The notes under the pieces are model-generated. The model was given only the letters and a program-made list of their open reading frames with translations, ran no database searches and was not told where the DNA came from. From positions 69,258,727 through 69,322,726 of the forward strand of contig NW_026623100.1 of NCBI RefSeq assembly GCF_023065955.2: 64,000 bases of DNA, read 5' to 3'. This document shows, one piece after another, positions 43,900 through 55,770 of this stretch (positions are counted from its first letter, which is position 1; each line of letters begins with the position of its first letter). The translations under genes were made by a program, and so were the position numbers. The DNA is from Ursus arctos. Taxonomy: Eukaryota; Chordata; Mammalia; Carnivora; Ursidae.

Positions 43900-45545
43900 T
43901 TTGATCTTAAATGTGTATGAATCTAATCTAACTGGTCCACCACACAGCCTCCCTCAGGTGTTCGCAGTCTAATGGAGGGACAAGTATATTCATTTGGGGG
44001 TTAAGCCTCCATAAGCCAAGTCAAGTTAATGAGCTTGTTGGTGACTAAGCATCATCAGGCTCCAGGTGGACATCCCACTGATGACTTTAACGCACCTTTT
44101 CTGAAACCAGCCTTGAGGACCCTGCAAACACGTGGCTCAGTGCTACATAGTCTTATGAATAATAATGAAATCCAATCAGGAACAGAGGCCTTAGATTTTA
44201 ATTGAGCTATCTTTTAAAGGACTGCTTTTCTCAGTGTCAAGGTCATGTTCTCCTAGCTAAAGCAGTTATTTTATGTGTGTAGCAGAGATAATAGGCACTG
44301 GAGACACATTGAGGACATGTGGCATACGGCATGAAAGAAAGGAGGAAATATACGAAAAGCAATCATTGAAGTATACACTATAGACCTTCCCATTGATAAT
44401 TGGTTTAAATTATTAAAGCACATAAGAGGTTATTAACTAGAGAGAGTATAAATTACTTTTTTTTTTTTTGCTGAGCATGACTTTTCAAAGTCTCCCAAAC
44501 TTCCACTTAAAAAAAAAAAAAGCTTTAAATTTAAAGTCATTAGAAAAAATATCTTTTAAAAATTATCTCCAGAGTGGATGGATGAGGAGAGAGCAGATGC
44601 TTCATGAATTTGAGATCATGTTACCTGCCATGAGAATATAAAATGAGAACTGGTATTTAAATAATGGTAATGTTGCTCTGGAGGTGGCTGGCTAGGTCCA
44701 AAAAGTCAGGGTTGTGGGCCCCTGGGGTTGAAAGCATCCCTGAGGGATGGGGACAGGTAGCTGAAAACATACTCTCAGAACTTCTGGAAAACTCTGGAAT
44801 GAACAGCTCTTGGAGCACAGCTACGTCAGGTGGAAAGGCACATCTGCAGTGGACATGATGAGTAGGAACCTGAGGCCTGATCTCGTCACCTCCCCCAGTG
44901 TGCAGGAGTAGTGGAGGCGCGTTGTCGAACCCAGGAGACTTTAATGACGAGCCCAGCTAGAGCAAAATGAGTGACACACATCTTCCTTCTCGCACTTGAG
45001 ATGCTGATATATATCCCTGTTCTCTAAGTCCTCCCGGACTTTCCTGCAAATAGGTCTGATGAGCCTGTTCTTATCTAAGGCTGCTCCAATCTTCTGGGGC
45101 TCTGAATTAGCATTTTTAGGACGTACTGTTCTGGCAAGAGACCCTATATCTAGTAAGGCCAATTATCTCCTTGGATTCTTAGTTCTATCTTTATTCATTA
45201 ACTCCCATTTCCTCTCTCAGAAATGAGCTCATTTGGCCTGCTTGCCTTTTCTTTGAATGACTTTTCCTCCTTGTGGCCTAAATCCAGGATCCTTTTGCTC
45301 AAACGAACTCTAGGCCTTCTACTCTGCCCTGTGGTTTCCTCACCTCCATATTTTGTTCATCAGTGGTGCCTTCACTGAAAGAATGAAAATGAGGAGCAAA
45401 ACTGCTCTCCCCTGCTATCCAGCCCAGGCCAAGCTCTGCTTTGTCGGGCCCATCAGGATGACAGATCTGCTAGAATCACGGAGCCATCTTTTTAAAGATG
45501 GTCATGACGTATCATTAAATGAGGTAAGAGGATATGAAACATCAT
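43900..45545. other. Unassigned sequence
   Basis: A T15 run (44457-44471) and an A13 run (44509-44521) 50 bp apart could pair as an inverted repeat. The 73-codon minus frame at 44941-45162 is charged in composition but matches no domain I know. Confidence 0.45.
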
Positions 45546-45550
45546 GCCAC

Positions 45551-45618
45551 ATGCATGCAAACACATGCACACACACATGTATACACACATAAACACACAC
45601 ACATACACACACACATTG
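45551..45618. repeat. Imperfect (CA)n microsatellite
   Basis: CA units interrupted by TG and TA steps. Overlapping threonine-histidine and valine-cysteine frames on both strands come from it. Confidence 0.9.
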
Positions 45619-45799
45619 CACAGCATACTTCCCACCAACCTTCGCCAGAACTTCTTTTCTTTTTGTAACTGTTTGTGCCCTAAGTCCAACCATATTCCTA
45701 TAGATGCCAATTCTCTTGTTCAGACTCTAGCCAACATGACCAATGAGAACTTTTCCCTAGAATAAGAATTCTTCTCAAACTAGGAATAATATAGACTTT

Positions 45800-46086
45800 T
45801 CCATTCCAGAGTCAGAATTTCCTCCATCTGCAAGAAGCTGTATTACAGAAAGACATAATGATGTCCCTGGAAATGGGACAATGAGTTAGGAGGACAAAGA
45901 GCAAAAGTGCTAATGGAATTTGAGACCTGGGTTCCAATTATTCTCCTGGCCTTCCTAAATTGGAATATTACCCTCTCCTTCAACTATGTAACCTTACCAG
46001 ATATCCTTCCAATAAATACACTTCTTATCCAAGCTCACTTTAGTCCACTTACTGTTGTTTGTACCCAAAGGACTCCTGAATAACAC
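45800..46086 (+). mobile_element. Possible ancient LTR, 3' part
   Basis: 'aactatgtaaccttaccagatatccttccaataaatacacttcttatccaag' supplies a poly-A signal, and 'ctgttgtttgtacccaaaggactcctgaataacac' is a terminus of the same kind seen near 32870. The 5' boundary is not recognisable. Confidence 0.5.
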
Positions 46087-46339
46087 AGAAATATATTCTT
46101 GAATAATATACTCTGGTATATTAACAGTATTTATCTCTAGATTTTTATTTCCTTTTACTTCTCTGAATTTACCACTACATTATAATGAACATAAAATATT
46201 CACATAATATTTCGGTCCTAATGATTTTTGTCAGATGATTTATCTGATGAAGAGAGAAGTACTTGTCAAAAGAATAACAAACGTAACTGTGGAAGAAGTC
46301 ATCTAGATATGAGGCGACCCCCCACTGGAGCAGTATCCT

Positions 46340-47130
46340 ATGTTTGTCCTGCAAATATTTACTGGGTGCCCAGTACTACCAGAAACTGGAGGTATGGAGT
46401 ACGAAAATCTGGGCACTGATTATGCAGCGTGTGAACTGGTGGGAAGTGTGGATACATCAGTAATCGCCCAGATACATGTAAAGTTACAACTACAATGTGT
46501 GCTATGAAGACAACAACTTGGAAACAAAAAGATGCGATCAAGTTAGAAAAATCAAGAACACTTCCTAGCAAAATGACACTTAAGCTGAGACTTGAGCAAT
46601 AAGCAGGATTCAATGAGAAAGAGAAAGAAGGAAAGGATGGAGACCACACAGCAAAGTCTCCATTCAGAAGGCGGTATGGGGCATCTGAGACACTGAAAGT
46701 TCAGTTCCCCTGGCATGGAAGGAGCAAGGGAACCAGAGTAAGAGAGGAGACTGGAGAAGCAGGTGGTGACCAGACAATGTGATACCCTGGAGGTCAAATG
46801 CAGGAGTTCTGTCTTTTTTCGCAGAGCACAGAAGGGCTACAAGTATACATGGATGTAGTATCTATATGCATGTGTATTTGGGATGTGGGGGATGAAGCGT
46901 GATCAGAATTGCACTGTTTGGACATCATCCTGACTCTGGTGTGGAGAGAAGATTTGAGAAGATCCAAAGAGGACACAGGTAAATTAATTACAAAAGTCTC
47001 CAAAATGAGCATGAGCAGTGGGGGGTGGGGTGGGGCAGTGGTGCGGGGGGAGGTTGGTAGCTTATGTGAGGTTGTGATGATGGATATAGGGGAGAGTCTG
47101 AGAGATAGTTAGGTGTATAGCCACAGTTCT
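46340..47130 (-). mobile_element. L2 LINE fragment
   Basis: Begins 'tgcaaatatttactgggtgcccagtactaccagaaactggaggtatgg' (inverted L2 end), continues 'aagttacaactacaatgtgtgctatgaag', 'cacttcctagcaaaatgacacttaagctgagacttgagcaataagcaggattc', and further inverted L2 towards 47110. Contains a G-rich tract at 47020-47050 foreign to the family. Confidence 0.7.
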
Positions 47131-47134
47131 GTTT

Positions 47135-48149
47135 TCAGGAAATTAAATTTCTGTCAGAGGCAGGAATTCTTCTGTCACAGGCAAAGGAACTTAAATATAT
47201 AAAAAATGTGACATGGGCAAATATAATTGAGCTAAAATTTATCGAGCCACATTTCTATCAGAAGTAATTAGAGAAACCTTAACAGCAGAGGTAGGACCTA
47301 AGCTATATACTAAAGAATAGGTCAGGTTCTATGAAAAGATTCCTATGGAATTTAGGAAGAACCAAGAGGCACCCTCAAACTGGGTAATTTGAGGAGGGTT
47401 TAAGTAAGGGAGTATTTATAAAAATATGGGCGATGGATACAGAAATTATAAGGAATGGTGAAGTTCCACAGATCTAGTGACCACCCTTAGGATTGATGCA
47501 CTGAAGTGAGGAAATAGCCCCTGGAATTTAGAAAGAGAGTGTTGTGTAGAGAAATTGATGAGTGGAGCAAGAAAAACAAAAGAAGATCCAGCTCATGGAT
47601 ACTCAAAACCCATAAAACAAATCTAACAAATAGACATTTACTAAATAAAACTGTGTTCATGGAATGGCGCTGGGAATCTTAGTGAATGCTGAAGGAGGTA
47701 CAAGTCTATTTTGGAACTATAGGAGCTCAGAATCAAAAAGGGAAGAGGGAAGAGATTATATGGGCGTTAGAAGCACTAAATAAAAATAGAAGTGATAAAT
47801 CACAGGACAAGAGAGCAATAAAGGGTGTCACTTGGCAGTATGTGAACAATTACCAGGGATGTATACAGTTAAAATGTGCTGGTGGCCATCAGAGGCGAGG
47901 AACTCGAAAGCCTACAATGACCGTAAACACTTCTTAATAGAAGGGCCGGGACTTGAGCCTTGCTGGATTAAAAAAAAAAAAAAAAAATCTTGATAGATAA
48001 AGAAGAAAAGGACAGGGACAGCATTGTCGGCTAGGAAACGAGTGACTGCAAAATGGCAGAAGAAAAGCAAGTTGTGCTTGAGAAATTTGACTATCTAGCT
48101 ATCACAAGGACTGTATAAACAAGCAGAGATCAATTGTGCTGGAAATGTT
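47135..48149. other. Unassigned sequence
   Basis: 47370-47560 ('aaactgggtaatttgaggagggtttaag...') resembles an old interspersed repeat that I cannot name. A poly-A run (47970-47987) has no recognisable SINE or retrogene body before it. Confidence 0.4.
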
Positions 48150-48598
48150 ATTTTATTCATTGATTTGTTTTTCAAATTGAGCATCTAGTGTGTATTAGGC
48201 ACTGCTCCTGATGCTGGGGATGCACCAGTGAATATGATAAGAAAAAAACCTTGCAATTGTAGATATTATATTCTAGTGAGGCAAATGGAATATAGATAAA
48301 TATATACATTAGGTAAACATCAGATAGATTCAAGTCTCATGGAGAGAATTAATATCAGTATGTACTAGAGAATGACCAAATGGTAACTTCAGGGGGTGTT
48401 CAAGGAAAACCTCACTGAGAAGCTCTTTGGGCTCAGGTAAGACCTAAATAACCAGAATTCTTCTTGTTCTACATCATGATCAAGTAGAAAAGCATTTCAG
48501 GCAGAGAGAGAAATGATACCTAAAGCAGATACTTGAATAATGTGTTGGAGGAAATAAATGGCTGGAGTGGCTAGAGCACTGTGATGAAGATTTATACC
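48150..48598 (-). mobile_element. L2 LINE, right-hand 3' part
   Basis: Inverted L2 3' end: 'attgagcatctagtgtgtattaggcactgctcctgatgctggggatgcaccagtgaatatg', 'attatattctagtgaggcaaatggaatatag', 'ttcaaggaaaacctcactgagaagc' and 'aaaagcatttcaggcagagagag'. Collinear with the next L2 block after an insert. Confidence 0.9.
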
Positions 48599-48599
48599 A

Positions 48600-48832
48600 G
48601 GTGGTGGGGCTGACTTGTACTGGCTACTGAGAGACAACTGTTACATTTCCAGGAAATTTCTGAACCAGCTGACATCATTTTGGTAGCTCGTAACTGGCCA
48701 TGGTGGGATAATCTACAAGAGAGAAACTGGAAAACACTGTAAATCAAGCTTCCCTACAGTTCCCAGCCCCCTCCTCCACCCTTACCCCCCATTTAGAGAG
48801 CCTGTTCTTAAACATTTACCAGCATACCTTAG
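48600..48832. mobile_element. About 230-bp foreign insert splitting the L2
   Basis: The L2 reading breaks at about 48598 and resumes at about 48833. The intervening sequence ('ggctgacttgtactggctactgagag', 'ggtagctcgtaactggccatggtggg', 'atttaccagcatacctta') is not L2. Size suggests a small DNA transposon or SINE. The family is unresolved. Confidence 0.55.
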
Positions 48833-49830
48833 GGTGGATATGAGAGGAAACTGGAGGAGTAACCAGGGACCTAACATTGAAGGCTTTATAAGCCAGGGTA
48901 AAGGAGTTTTTGATTTTATTTTAAGTGTGATGAGAAGCCATTAGAGGGTCTTAAGTAGGACAAGGACGTGATCTGATTTGCATTTTAAAAGATAGTTCAG
49001 GCTCTGTTGCAGAAAACTGAAAGTAGGTAAAAAGGGGAAATAGGAAAATCAGTTGATTTGGATGAGAAGCAACAGTGCTTTGACTAGGATGTAGTAATGA
49101 AAAATGAAGAAAATTAAAAATTTGAGACCTACTGATATAGAGGTAGTAGAGTGTATACTTCTTACTCATGGGTTTGATGTAGGAACTGAAGAAAGGAGAG
49201 GAACCAAGGATAATTTTTCCAGTTTTGACAGGAGAAACTAGGTATATGACGATGCCATAAACTGAGAGGTAGAGAATTTATGGCAGAGCAGTGGTGAAGT
49301 GGGAAATGAAGAAAATTATACTCACTCTGTTAAGTTCGAGATATGTATATGACATCCATCTGGAAATGTCAGAGAGTAGGATATTTATACTTGGATTATT
49401 GGGAAGAGATAAGAAGCAGGGATACAGTTTGAGAGTTACTGGCATATAGGTAGCATTTAAAACCAGAGTTTGGGTTAGATCACCCAGGGAGAGTGCAGAG
49501 AGAAAATGGGAGATAAAAATGGAGGTAGAGCAGGAGGGGAAGAGCCAACAAATATCAGCTTGGAAGAGGGAGTCTGGTGCCATGATGCCAAGAGAAAACA
49601 GCTTCAAGAAATCAGAGTCCATTTTTTTAATGTTACTGGAGGTTAAGTAAGGTTAAGAGGAGAGAAGTCACTTGGACACAGTAGCAGTGTTAATGAAAGA
49701 GTGAGGACTATAGGAAGCCTCCTTGGAATAAATTTGAGAAAGGATGTGCAGTGAACAAGCAGAAAGGGTTATTGAGGGGAGGGGATGACAACAGCTGATG
49801 GAGGATTTGCGGTCAAAAGAGGTGTTTGCT
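48833..49830 (-). mobile_element. L2 LINE, internal part
   Basis: Inverted L2: 'aacattgaaggctttataagccagggtaaaggagtttttgattttattttaagtgtgatgagaagccattagagggtc', 'gacgtgatctgatttgcattttaaaagatag', 'ggttagatcacccagggagagtgcagag'. With 48150-48598 this is one of the longest recognisable L2 copies in the window. The 114-codon minus frame (49278-49622) lies within it and is interrupted relative to a real ORF2. Confidence 0.85.
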
Positions 49831-50059
49831 TATGTTACTTTTTAGGTAGGAATAATCTGAATGTGTTTATATACTAATGAACTAATCTTACAGAAAGGGA
49901 AACTTCAGTGAATTAGGGAGAGGGGAGAGAAATACAGGAGCAAAGTCCTTGAAAAACAAGAAAGAAGGGAGCTAAGAGCACAAGAGGAAGGGTTTCTATT
50001 GCACAGACTTTTATTAAATGCTCCCTATGTGCCATGTTTCATTGCATAGATTTCTGATA

Positions 50060-50218
50060 TCATGTCTGGAATATTTTCCAACATTTATTTGTCCTTCTAG
50101 ATTCAAGCTGCTTAATGATTAAGACCCTATTTTGTGCTTGTTTCAAACCCCAAGTCCCAGCCCAATTTCAGGTACACAGTAAGACTTAATAAATATTTGT
50201 TGAATATGTGTTGAATGA
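50060..50218 (+). mobile_element. L2 LINE 3' end
   Basis: 'ccttctagattcaagctgcttaatgattaagaccctattttgtgc' to 'ggtacacagtaagacttaataaatatttgttgaatatgtgttgaatgaga', the L2 terminus. It is opposite in orientation to the L2 ending at 49830. Confidence 0.8.
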
Positions 50219-50639
50219 GACTAAAAAGTTTTAACCTAAACTATCACTATTAGCAGCTATTTGAACGTTTGACTAAATCATAGGCAGCACCGAAAAGACA
50301 GATATAACTAGCAAAAAATAGACAACTTCAATTATAGGATTTTTTTTTTCTTACTTTAAATTTGACTTGGAGTGACAGAGAAAGAGGTTGGGGCCAGATG
50401 GATGTGGGAGTCAGGGAAGAGATGGCTCCCTCTATGTCACTAATCAAAGAGAAAGAGCTCTTTTACATAGAATCCAGTTTAATTCTTGACAAAAAAATGT
50501 ATCATTGTTCTTACACATAGTATATACTGTTAACTTTATAGTGTGCTGTTTTAGTGTGTCTCCTCAATAATCTTAATCTCTTGGACCTCCCCGAAAGCAT
50601 ATTTTACTTCTGCCACTACACATGCCCCTGGGGCCAGTG
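50219..50639. other. Unassigned sequence
   Basis: No recognised feature apart from a T10 run at about 50340. Confidence 0.5.
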
Positions 50640-50860
50640 TGTCCAATCCAACTGTTTCACCTAATTCCAGCCACACCCCAACACCAATACATTATGTTCC
50701 GTCCTACATCATGTCCTCTCTTGATTATTATCCAGTTTCTCCTCATCTTTCAACACACAATTTAAATCCCACCAATTCCAAGAATGCTTCTCCAAAGAAA
50801 AGAAAGCTATCAATTTGCTTAAATTCTATAGTATTTAGGGAATCAATTATTTAGCAATTG
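50640..50860 (+). mobile_element. Possible L2 LINE fragment
   Basis: 'tgtccaatccaactgtttcac' and 'ctcctcatctttcaacacacaatttaaatcccaccaattccaagaatgc' resemble decayed L2 3' UTR. Confidence 0.4.
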
Positions 50861-51194
50861 TCAAGTACCATGTGATTGATTTATTTTACACAACTATGCA
50901 TGTGTGCAAGCGAGTGAGCAACTGAGCAAGCGAGAGAGAATCCTGTCTATGAGAATTTGACCTGACAGCAGATGACAGGTGTCCATCAGACAGGAATTCA
51001 CTCTAGCATCTCTTCTGCTCTTCCAGCCTCAAGCAGCCCAGAGAGCAAGGTCAAGGACTGAGTGTCTAGGGAAACTCAGCTGTAAGTGCGGATGGAACAT
51101 TTTTAATTGTCTGTACCACAAAAGTGCTATATTAACCACATCCCCCTCGTAGATTATTGACTCTGTTCATTTTCTTCAAAATGTATAAAAGGTA
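50861..51194. other. Unassigned sequence
   Basis: No recognised feature. A short GAGC/GAGA-rich stretch lies at about 50910-50940. Confidence 0.45.
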
Positions 51195-51345
51195 TACACC
51201 TCCAGTTATAAAATAAATAAGTCATGGGGATAAAATGTGCTACATGGTGACTATTTAATAATACTATATTGTATATCTGTAACTTGCTAAGAGAGTAAAT
51301 CTTAAAAGTTTTTATCACAAAAGTATATGTATTGTAGCACATTTT
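51195..51345 (+). mobile_element. L1M LINE 3' fragment
   Basis: 'acatggtgactatttaataatactatattgtatatctgtaacttgctaagagagtaaatcttaaaag' is a standard L1M 3' UTR phrase. Confidence 0.8.
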
Positions 51346-51449
51346 CTATTTTTGAAACCAGTATAATCATGACATCACATTTAGCAAATGAACCAAGGCC
51401 ATGTGAAAGGAGGAGGCAGAGCAATGGGGTTAAGTGGAGAGCTCACAGA

Positions 51450-51605
51450 ACAGCTTCAGAAGACCTGGAACATTTTTAAATTTCTGTGATAGCTGTGTGA
51501 TCTTGGGAGAGTCACCTCCCTTCTCCAGGCCTTGGGTCTCTAAAATGAAAGCTTTTGAATAAATGATCCCCAAGGTCCTTCCAGCTCTGTCAGCCCAAGG
51601 CTCGA
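51450..51605 (+). mobile_element. MIR3/MIRc-type SINE
   Basis: 'gctgtgtgatcttgggagagtcacctcccttctccaggccttgggtctctaaaatga' followed by 'aataaatgatccccaaggtccttccagctctg' is the MIR3/MIRc form with its distinctive tail. Confidence 0.85.
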
Positions 51606-52949
51606 GGGTTGTGAATGAGATCTGAGCTTTACTGCCATCCTTTGATCAATACTGCAGACCACATTCTTTCCTGACATGCTGTGCTTCCTGGAACATAATT
51701 GAAATAATGTGGGTGTCATATCTCTTTTAATTCCCCAAACGTGAACTGGAGTCATCGACTCTCCTCATTTAATCTTTCAACAAATAGCTCTGTTTGTGTC
51801 AGCTGGGGGGCAGTATAAATAATTATAATAAAATGTCATAATATAAAGAGGAACAGATAACATTCAAGCAAATAAATTAGAAAATATCCATGTGCCCATA
51901 TGGCACCCAGAAATTATTCTCACATTAGCTACTGCCTTTCAGTTAGTCAAAATGGAAATCAATTTACCAAACCCCACAGCCATGCTAGAAACGGGGCTGC
52001 CCTAATAGCTCCTTCAGTGTTGTCTTCCTTGTTGGGGCTGGTGCTGGTGCTGGCTAGCAGCAAGGAGCACCCCCAGAAAGCACACGGTGACGGGCTTTGT
52101 TGTTAGCCAGGGCAGATGCCCTCTGGCAATCCTCCCTGGTGCCTGGTGCCCGCCTCGGCAGCAGAATTGGCTGCCTCTTCCTATTTGTCTCCTTGCTCCT
52201 ATCAGCCTGATGTGGGTATTTGTTTTACTAAAGGGTTTGCTTCACTCACTTGGTATTAGACTTAGGGATCAGACATGAAATAATTATTCAGCCTAGAGCA
52301 GCTGTTTTTCTGGTGCTGCCATTTCTAAGCCAGCAGCTAGCTCCTGCAGCGATCTGTGTTACAGGAGAAAAAGCATTCACAGCCTGACCGGAGCTCTGTA
52401 CAGATGGACGGAGGCCTATGAAACCCTTTATCTACTATTAGCTTGAAAAAAGAAAATTCTCCAGCTTTTCTCTGAATTTTGGAATTCCGGGAATCGAGCA
52501 CATGGCTCTGCCATTAATATCTGTCAAATTCAATTTGTATCTTGCACCTCTGTGATGGTGACCTTCACCTGTGGCCCACAAACTCCACAGACTGTCTTAA
52601 TCCTGTCTACGTATTGAATAAGTCAAGACATATACTTCAAGAGGGCTCAGTCCCCTGCATTTGGAGGACTTCAATGTTGGTGCCATATGTAGGATTTCGG
52701 GCTCCCATTCTCTACTTGCCACTTATAAGAATTGATCAGAAGGATAAGCATTCAAAATTCTTCCACGCAGAATTAAATTCATTCTGTTTTGTTGTTATTG
52801 TTGTTGTTGAGAATGCCACATGTTCCATCTATTTCTGAAGGTTTTGCGTGTTTGCCAATCCAGGTCTCAGGACTGTGCTTTAGTTCATCCAATCCAAACG
52901 ACTCATACTGAGTATTTAGCATCTGAAGATGTGGATAACCACAGATAAG
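51606..52949. other. Unassigned sequence
   Basis: No recognised repeat or exon. 52010-52200 is GC-richer than the surroundings. Confidence 0.5.
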
Positions 52950-53175
52950 CACTTTCAATCATTCTTCAAATATTTAATGAGCAATCATGTGCTGAGTTCT
53001 GTGGATAAATGGTATTTGTCTTTCTAGAGATCATAGTCCAGCAAGAAAGACAGAAAAGTGAATAGACAGAATTACTGTAAAATATACCATGTACTGCAAA
53101 AGCCACAGTACAGAGTGAAATGAAAGCATATGGCAGATCACTATTCTGAGGAAGTTGGCCCCAGCGTGATTTTCT
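52950..53175 (-). mobile_element. L2 LINE 3' fragment
   Basis: 'attcttcaaatatttaatgagcaatcatgtgctgagttctgtggataaatgg', 'agagatcatagtccagcaagaaagacag' and 'ttactgtaaaatataccatgtactgcaaaagcc' follow inverted L2. Confidence 0.75.
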
Positions 53176-53289
53176 GTGACACATTCCAAGCCATGCTTTA
53201 TCCATTACGTCAAGGTCATCTTTGAATATAATGATGTATATGTATATATTCACCTACACACACACACACTGTGAGGTCATCCCTGTTCA

Positions 53290-53640
53290 AAAGACTTAGT
53301 TGGTAAATGAAGCAAAAGACAAAATACCTACTCCTAAGGAACTTAGAGTCTGCATATAATACCATTATACTGAAAACACAAATATGGTATGAAGTCTAGC
53401 TAAGTAGAGTCAAAGGAGTAGAATGCAGTCTAAAAGCTATTTCATCTATAACTATACATCAAGTCAGGGAAGACTTCTTCGAGAAGGGCCATTAAATCCA
53501 ATCTGTCAACACCATTAAGTAATTCCTGTGCACCTTCCATGTTTCAGGCTTCAAGGATGTAAAGGACAAGACATGTGGGGCCTATACTCCAGGACAAAAT
53601 TAAAACCCCAATGAGACACAGAGAGAGGCATAGCTGTTTA
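53290..53640 (-). mobile_element. L2 LINE fragments, two in tandem
   Basis: 'ctactcctaaggaacttagagtctgcatataat' then 'gggaagacttcttcgagaagg' are inverted L2. A second start, 'tcctgtgcaccttccatgtttcaggcttcaaggatgtaaaggac', follows at about 53520. Confidence 0.6.
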
Positions 53641-53649
53641 TAGTGCAGC

Positions 53650-53885
53650 CCTCTTAGGCAGATTTGCCAGATTCAAAACTTTGTTCTTCTCCTTACTAGC
53701 AACATGCTTTGGGGCAAGTAAAATGGGGATAATTAATACTACTTACCTCATAAGGTATGTATGTATGTATGTGTGTGTGTATATATATACACATATATGT
53801 ATATATATTTATATGAGATAACATGATTAAAACTCTTGTATAGTTATTGACTTATATTGAGTATTAATAAATGATATTACTCTTT
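53650..53885 (+). mobile_element. MIR SINE split by a microsatellite
   Basis: 'ctccttactagcaacatgctttggggcaagtaaaatggggataattaatactacttacctcataagg' then, after the simple repeat, 'gagataacatgattaaaactcttgtatagttattg...gtattaataaatgatatt'. MIR order is preserved on both sides. Confidence 0.8.
53755..53814. repeat. (TATG)n/(TG)n/(TA)n compound microsatellite
   Basis: About 60 bp lying exactly where MIR reads 'gttgtgaggattaaatgaga', so it seems to have grown from that TG-rich position. Confidence 0.9.
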
Positions 53886-55190
53886 TATTAAAATGAAGCA
53901 CATAGTCTAATGGAGGTCTTTTCATCATCTTCTTCCAGGGCAGGATAACCACAGTCACCTGCAAGATAATAGAATCTAATAGAACGAATGAATTATTCTA
54001 GCCAGTGATATCACTACTGTGATATATGGAGACTTATGACTGAACCCCTATAGTGACTGAGGAAGTAAATGTATCTTAGAAATAGATTTGGCTGACTTAA
54101 ATGGTTAATTTTCTCTCCTATGTCAATGCACAGCACACAGTGTGAACTAAGGTTGCCCTGAGTCCAAAGACACAGAAATAAGGAAGGTGGGTAGTGTGTT
54201 TATGACCTAGCCATTTGCCCTAATGCTTTTAGTCATCCTGGCTCTTGTCCAAGGCTGAGGCCTCTACTCCTTACTCCCACAAATGGCATCATTTTCTACT
54301 GCATTGCTGACACTCAGTAATTAAGGGGTTCCTAAGGCTTTTGTCAAATTTTTGCCATAAAATACTTCCTAGGTCTCTGGAAACTTTGTACAGTAGTAAA
54401 ATTCCTCTTGGAAACCATTTTACATATTTGGAGATAAGCCATGCTGTTAATATTAGGAGACAGAGGTATTAATTCTTTCTAAGGATCCCCAAAGAAGGTT
54501 ACAGATAAAATACAGAAATGCCAGAATTTACCTTGGCAAACTTCTTCAACTAAGGGATTCATGAACAGGGAGACTCAGCTCAACAATATGGAAGAAAGAT
54601 GGGCAGGTAGGGACCCTGCGGCAGAGGCCAGATCAAAACTACTGGGGCGGAGAAAGTGAGGTAGAAGTGAGATGCTTATGGGGTCCCTCTTTAGTCCAGA
54701 CTGAACTAGGTGGGGAGGTGGAGAAAAATCCTTGGGTGAATGTTTCCATGAGAATATTTTCTAAAGGAAGCTCTTTGGAAACTAATGGCTGAAAAGTTTA
54801 CTGTCTGTGAGAAGTGTAAATCAGAGTTACAGTTCTATTTCCAGCAATAAATGAAAACGAGATAAATTTGATGGACTCAAACAGGTAAAGTCTGCCCACA
54901 AAATGATTCTGGGGCTTGCTGGAAAATTAATGCCCATAAGATCTGTCTCATTAGAAGGCAAGACAAGGCGGGTCACTTTTCCACATTACTGCCCAGACCG
55001 CGCTGGAGCAGCTTCACTTCTAGTGGATTCGTTGTAGCCATCTGAAGAAGGACAACTTCAGCAAGGAGGCTGTTGTGCCCAGGGCTGAGCGCCATCTATG
55101 GCCATATTAGGCAGCCTGTGAAACTTCCAAGCCAGGAAGAAACTCTGCAGTGGTCCAGGCTCACACCCCGATTGTCTTAGTGCTGCAGAA
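53886..55190. other. Unassigned sequence
   Basis: No recognised repeat family or exon. Confidence 0.5.
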
Positions 55191-55194
55191 ACAG

Positions 55195-55440
55195 GTACAG
55201 GGACAGTATGATTAAGAGCAAAGAGTCTGAAGTCAGTCTCTCTGAGCTCAAATCCCAGTTTTAGCATTTACTACCTAGGTGACCTCAAGAAGTTATTTAA
55301 TCTCTGTAAGCCTCAATTTCACATGCAAAATGGAGGTAATGATGGTACAATTCCATAGGTCATTAGGGAGAATAAATATAAATATATGAAAAGCATTCCA
55401 AATAATATCTGACACATAACAAAAGGTTAACATCATTATC
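55195..55440 (+). mobile_element. MIR SINE, full length
   Basis: 'acagggacagtatgattaagagcaaagagtctgaagtcagtctctctgagctcaaatcccagttttagcatttactacctaggtgacctcaagaagttatttaatctctgtaagcctcaatttc' leads into 'gcaaaatggaggtaatgatgg' and 'atatctgacacataacaaaaggttaac'. All MIR blocks are present and it is one of the best-preserved MIRs here. Confidence 0.95.
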
Positions 55441-55574
55441 AAGAATTGTTTATACTTTTTTCCTAATTTGGGCCTCAAATACCTTCAATCCAGTTAACCT
55501 GGATACCTGAAGGGGACAGTGGCATTGGTTCACCTCAAAAACCAAGGGTGTCATTTTCTGAACTTATTTTTTAT
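55441..55574. other. Unassigned spacer
   Basis: Nothing recognised between the two MIR copies. Confidence 0.4.
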
Positions 55575-55770
55575 GCATCACGATACAGTAGAAAATACAC
55601 TGGTTTGGAAGTCAGGAGACTACAGATGCGTGTGGCTGCTTCTACCACTAATTTGTGTGATTTCTCGTACTTTTCTCCAACTCTGGGAAGAATGAGTCAT
55701 CTCTTAAGAGTGAGATGAAATAAATAATGCAGGTGCCTCCCAGCTCCGTGGCTCTGTGATCAGGTGAGGT
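55575..55770 (+). mobile_element. MIR3/MIRc-type SINE
   Basis: 'cagtagaaaatacactggtttggaagtcaggagactacagatgcgtgtggctgcttctaccactaatttgtgtgatttctc' matches the MIR3/MIRc head. The tail 'caggtgcctcccagctccgtggctctgtgatc' matches its 3' end. Confidence 0.88.

Noticed and set aside
44941..45162. 73-codon minus frame with charged composition
   Set aside because: Looked briefly like a gene fragment, but no family was recognised, and no flanking poly-A or splice signals support a retrocopy or exon.
45492..45765. Repetitive His/Thr and Val/Cys frames on both strands
   Set aside because: Translation of the (CA)n microsatellite at 45551-45618.
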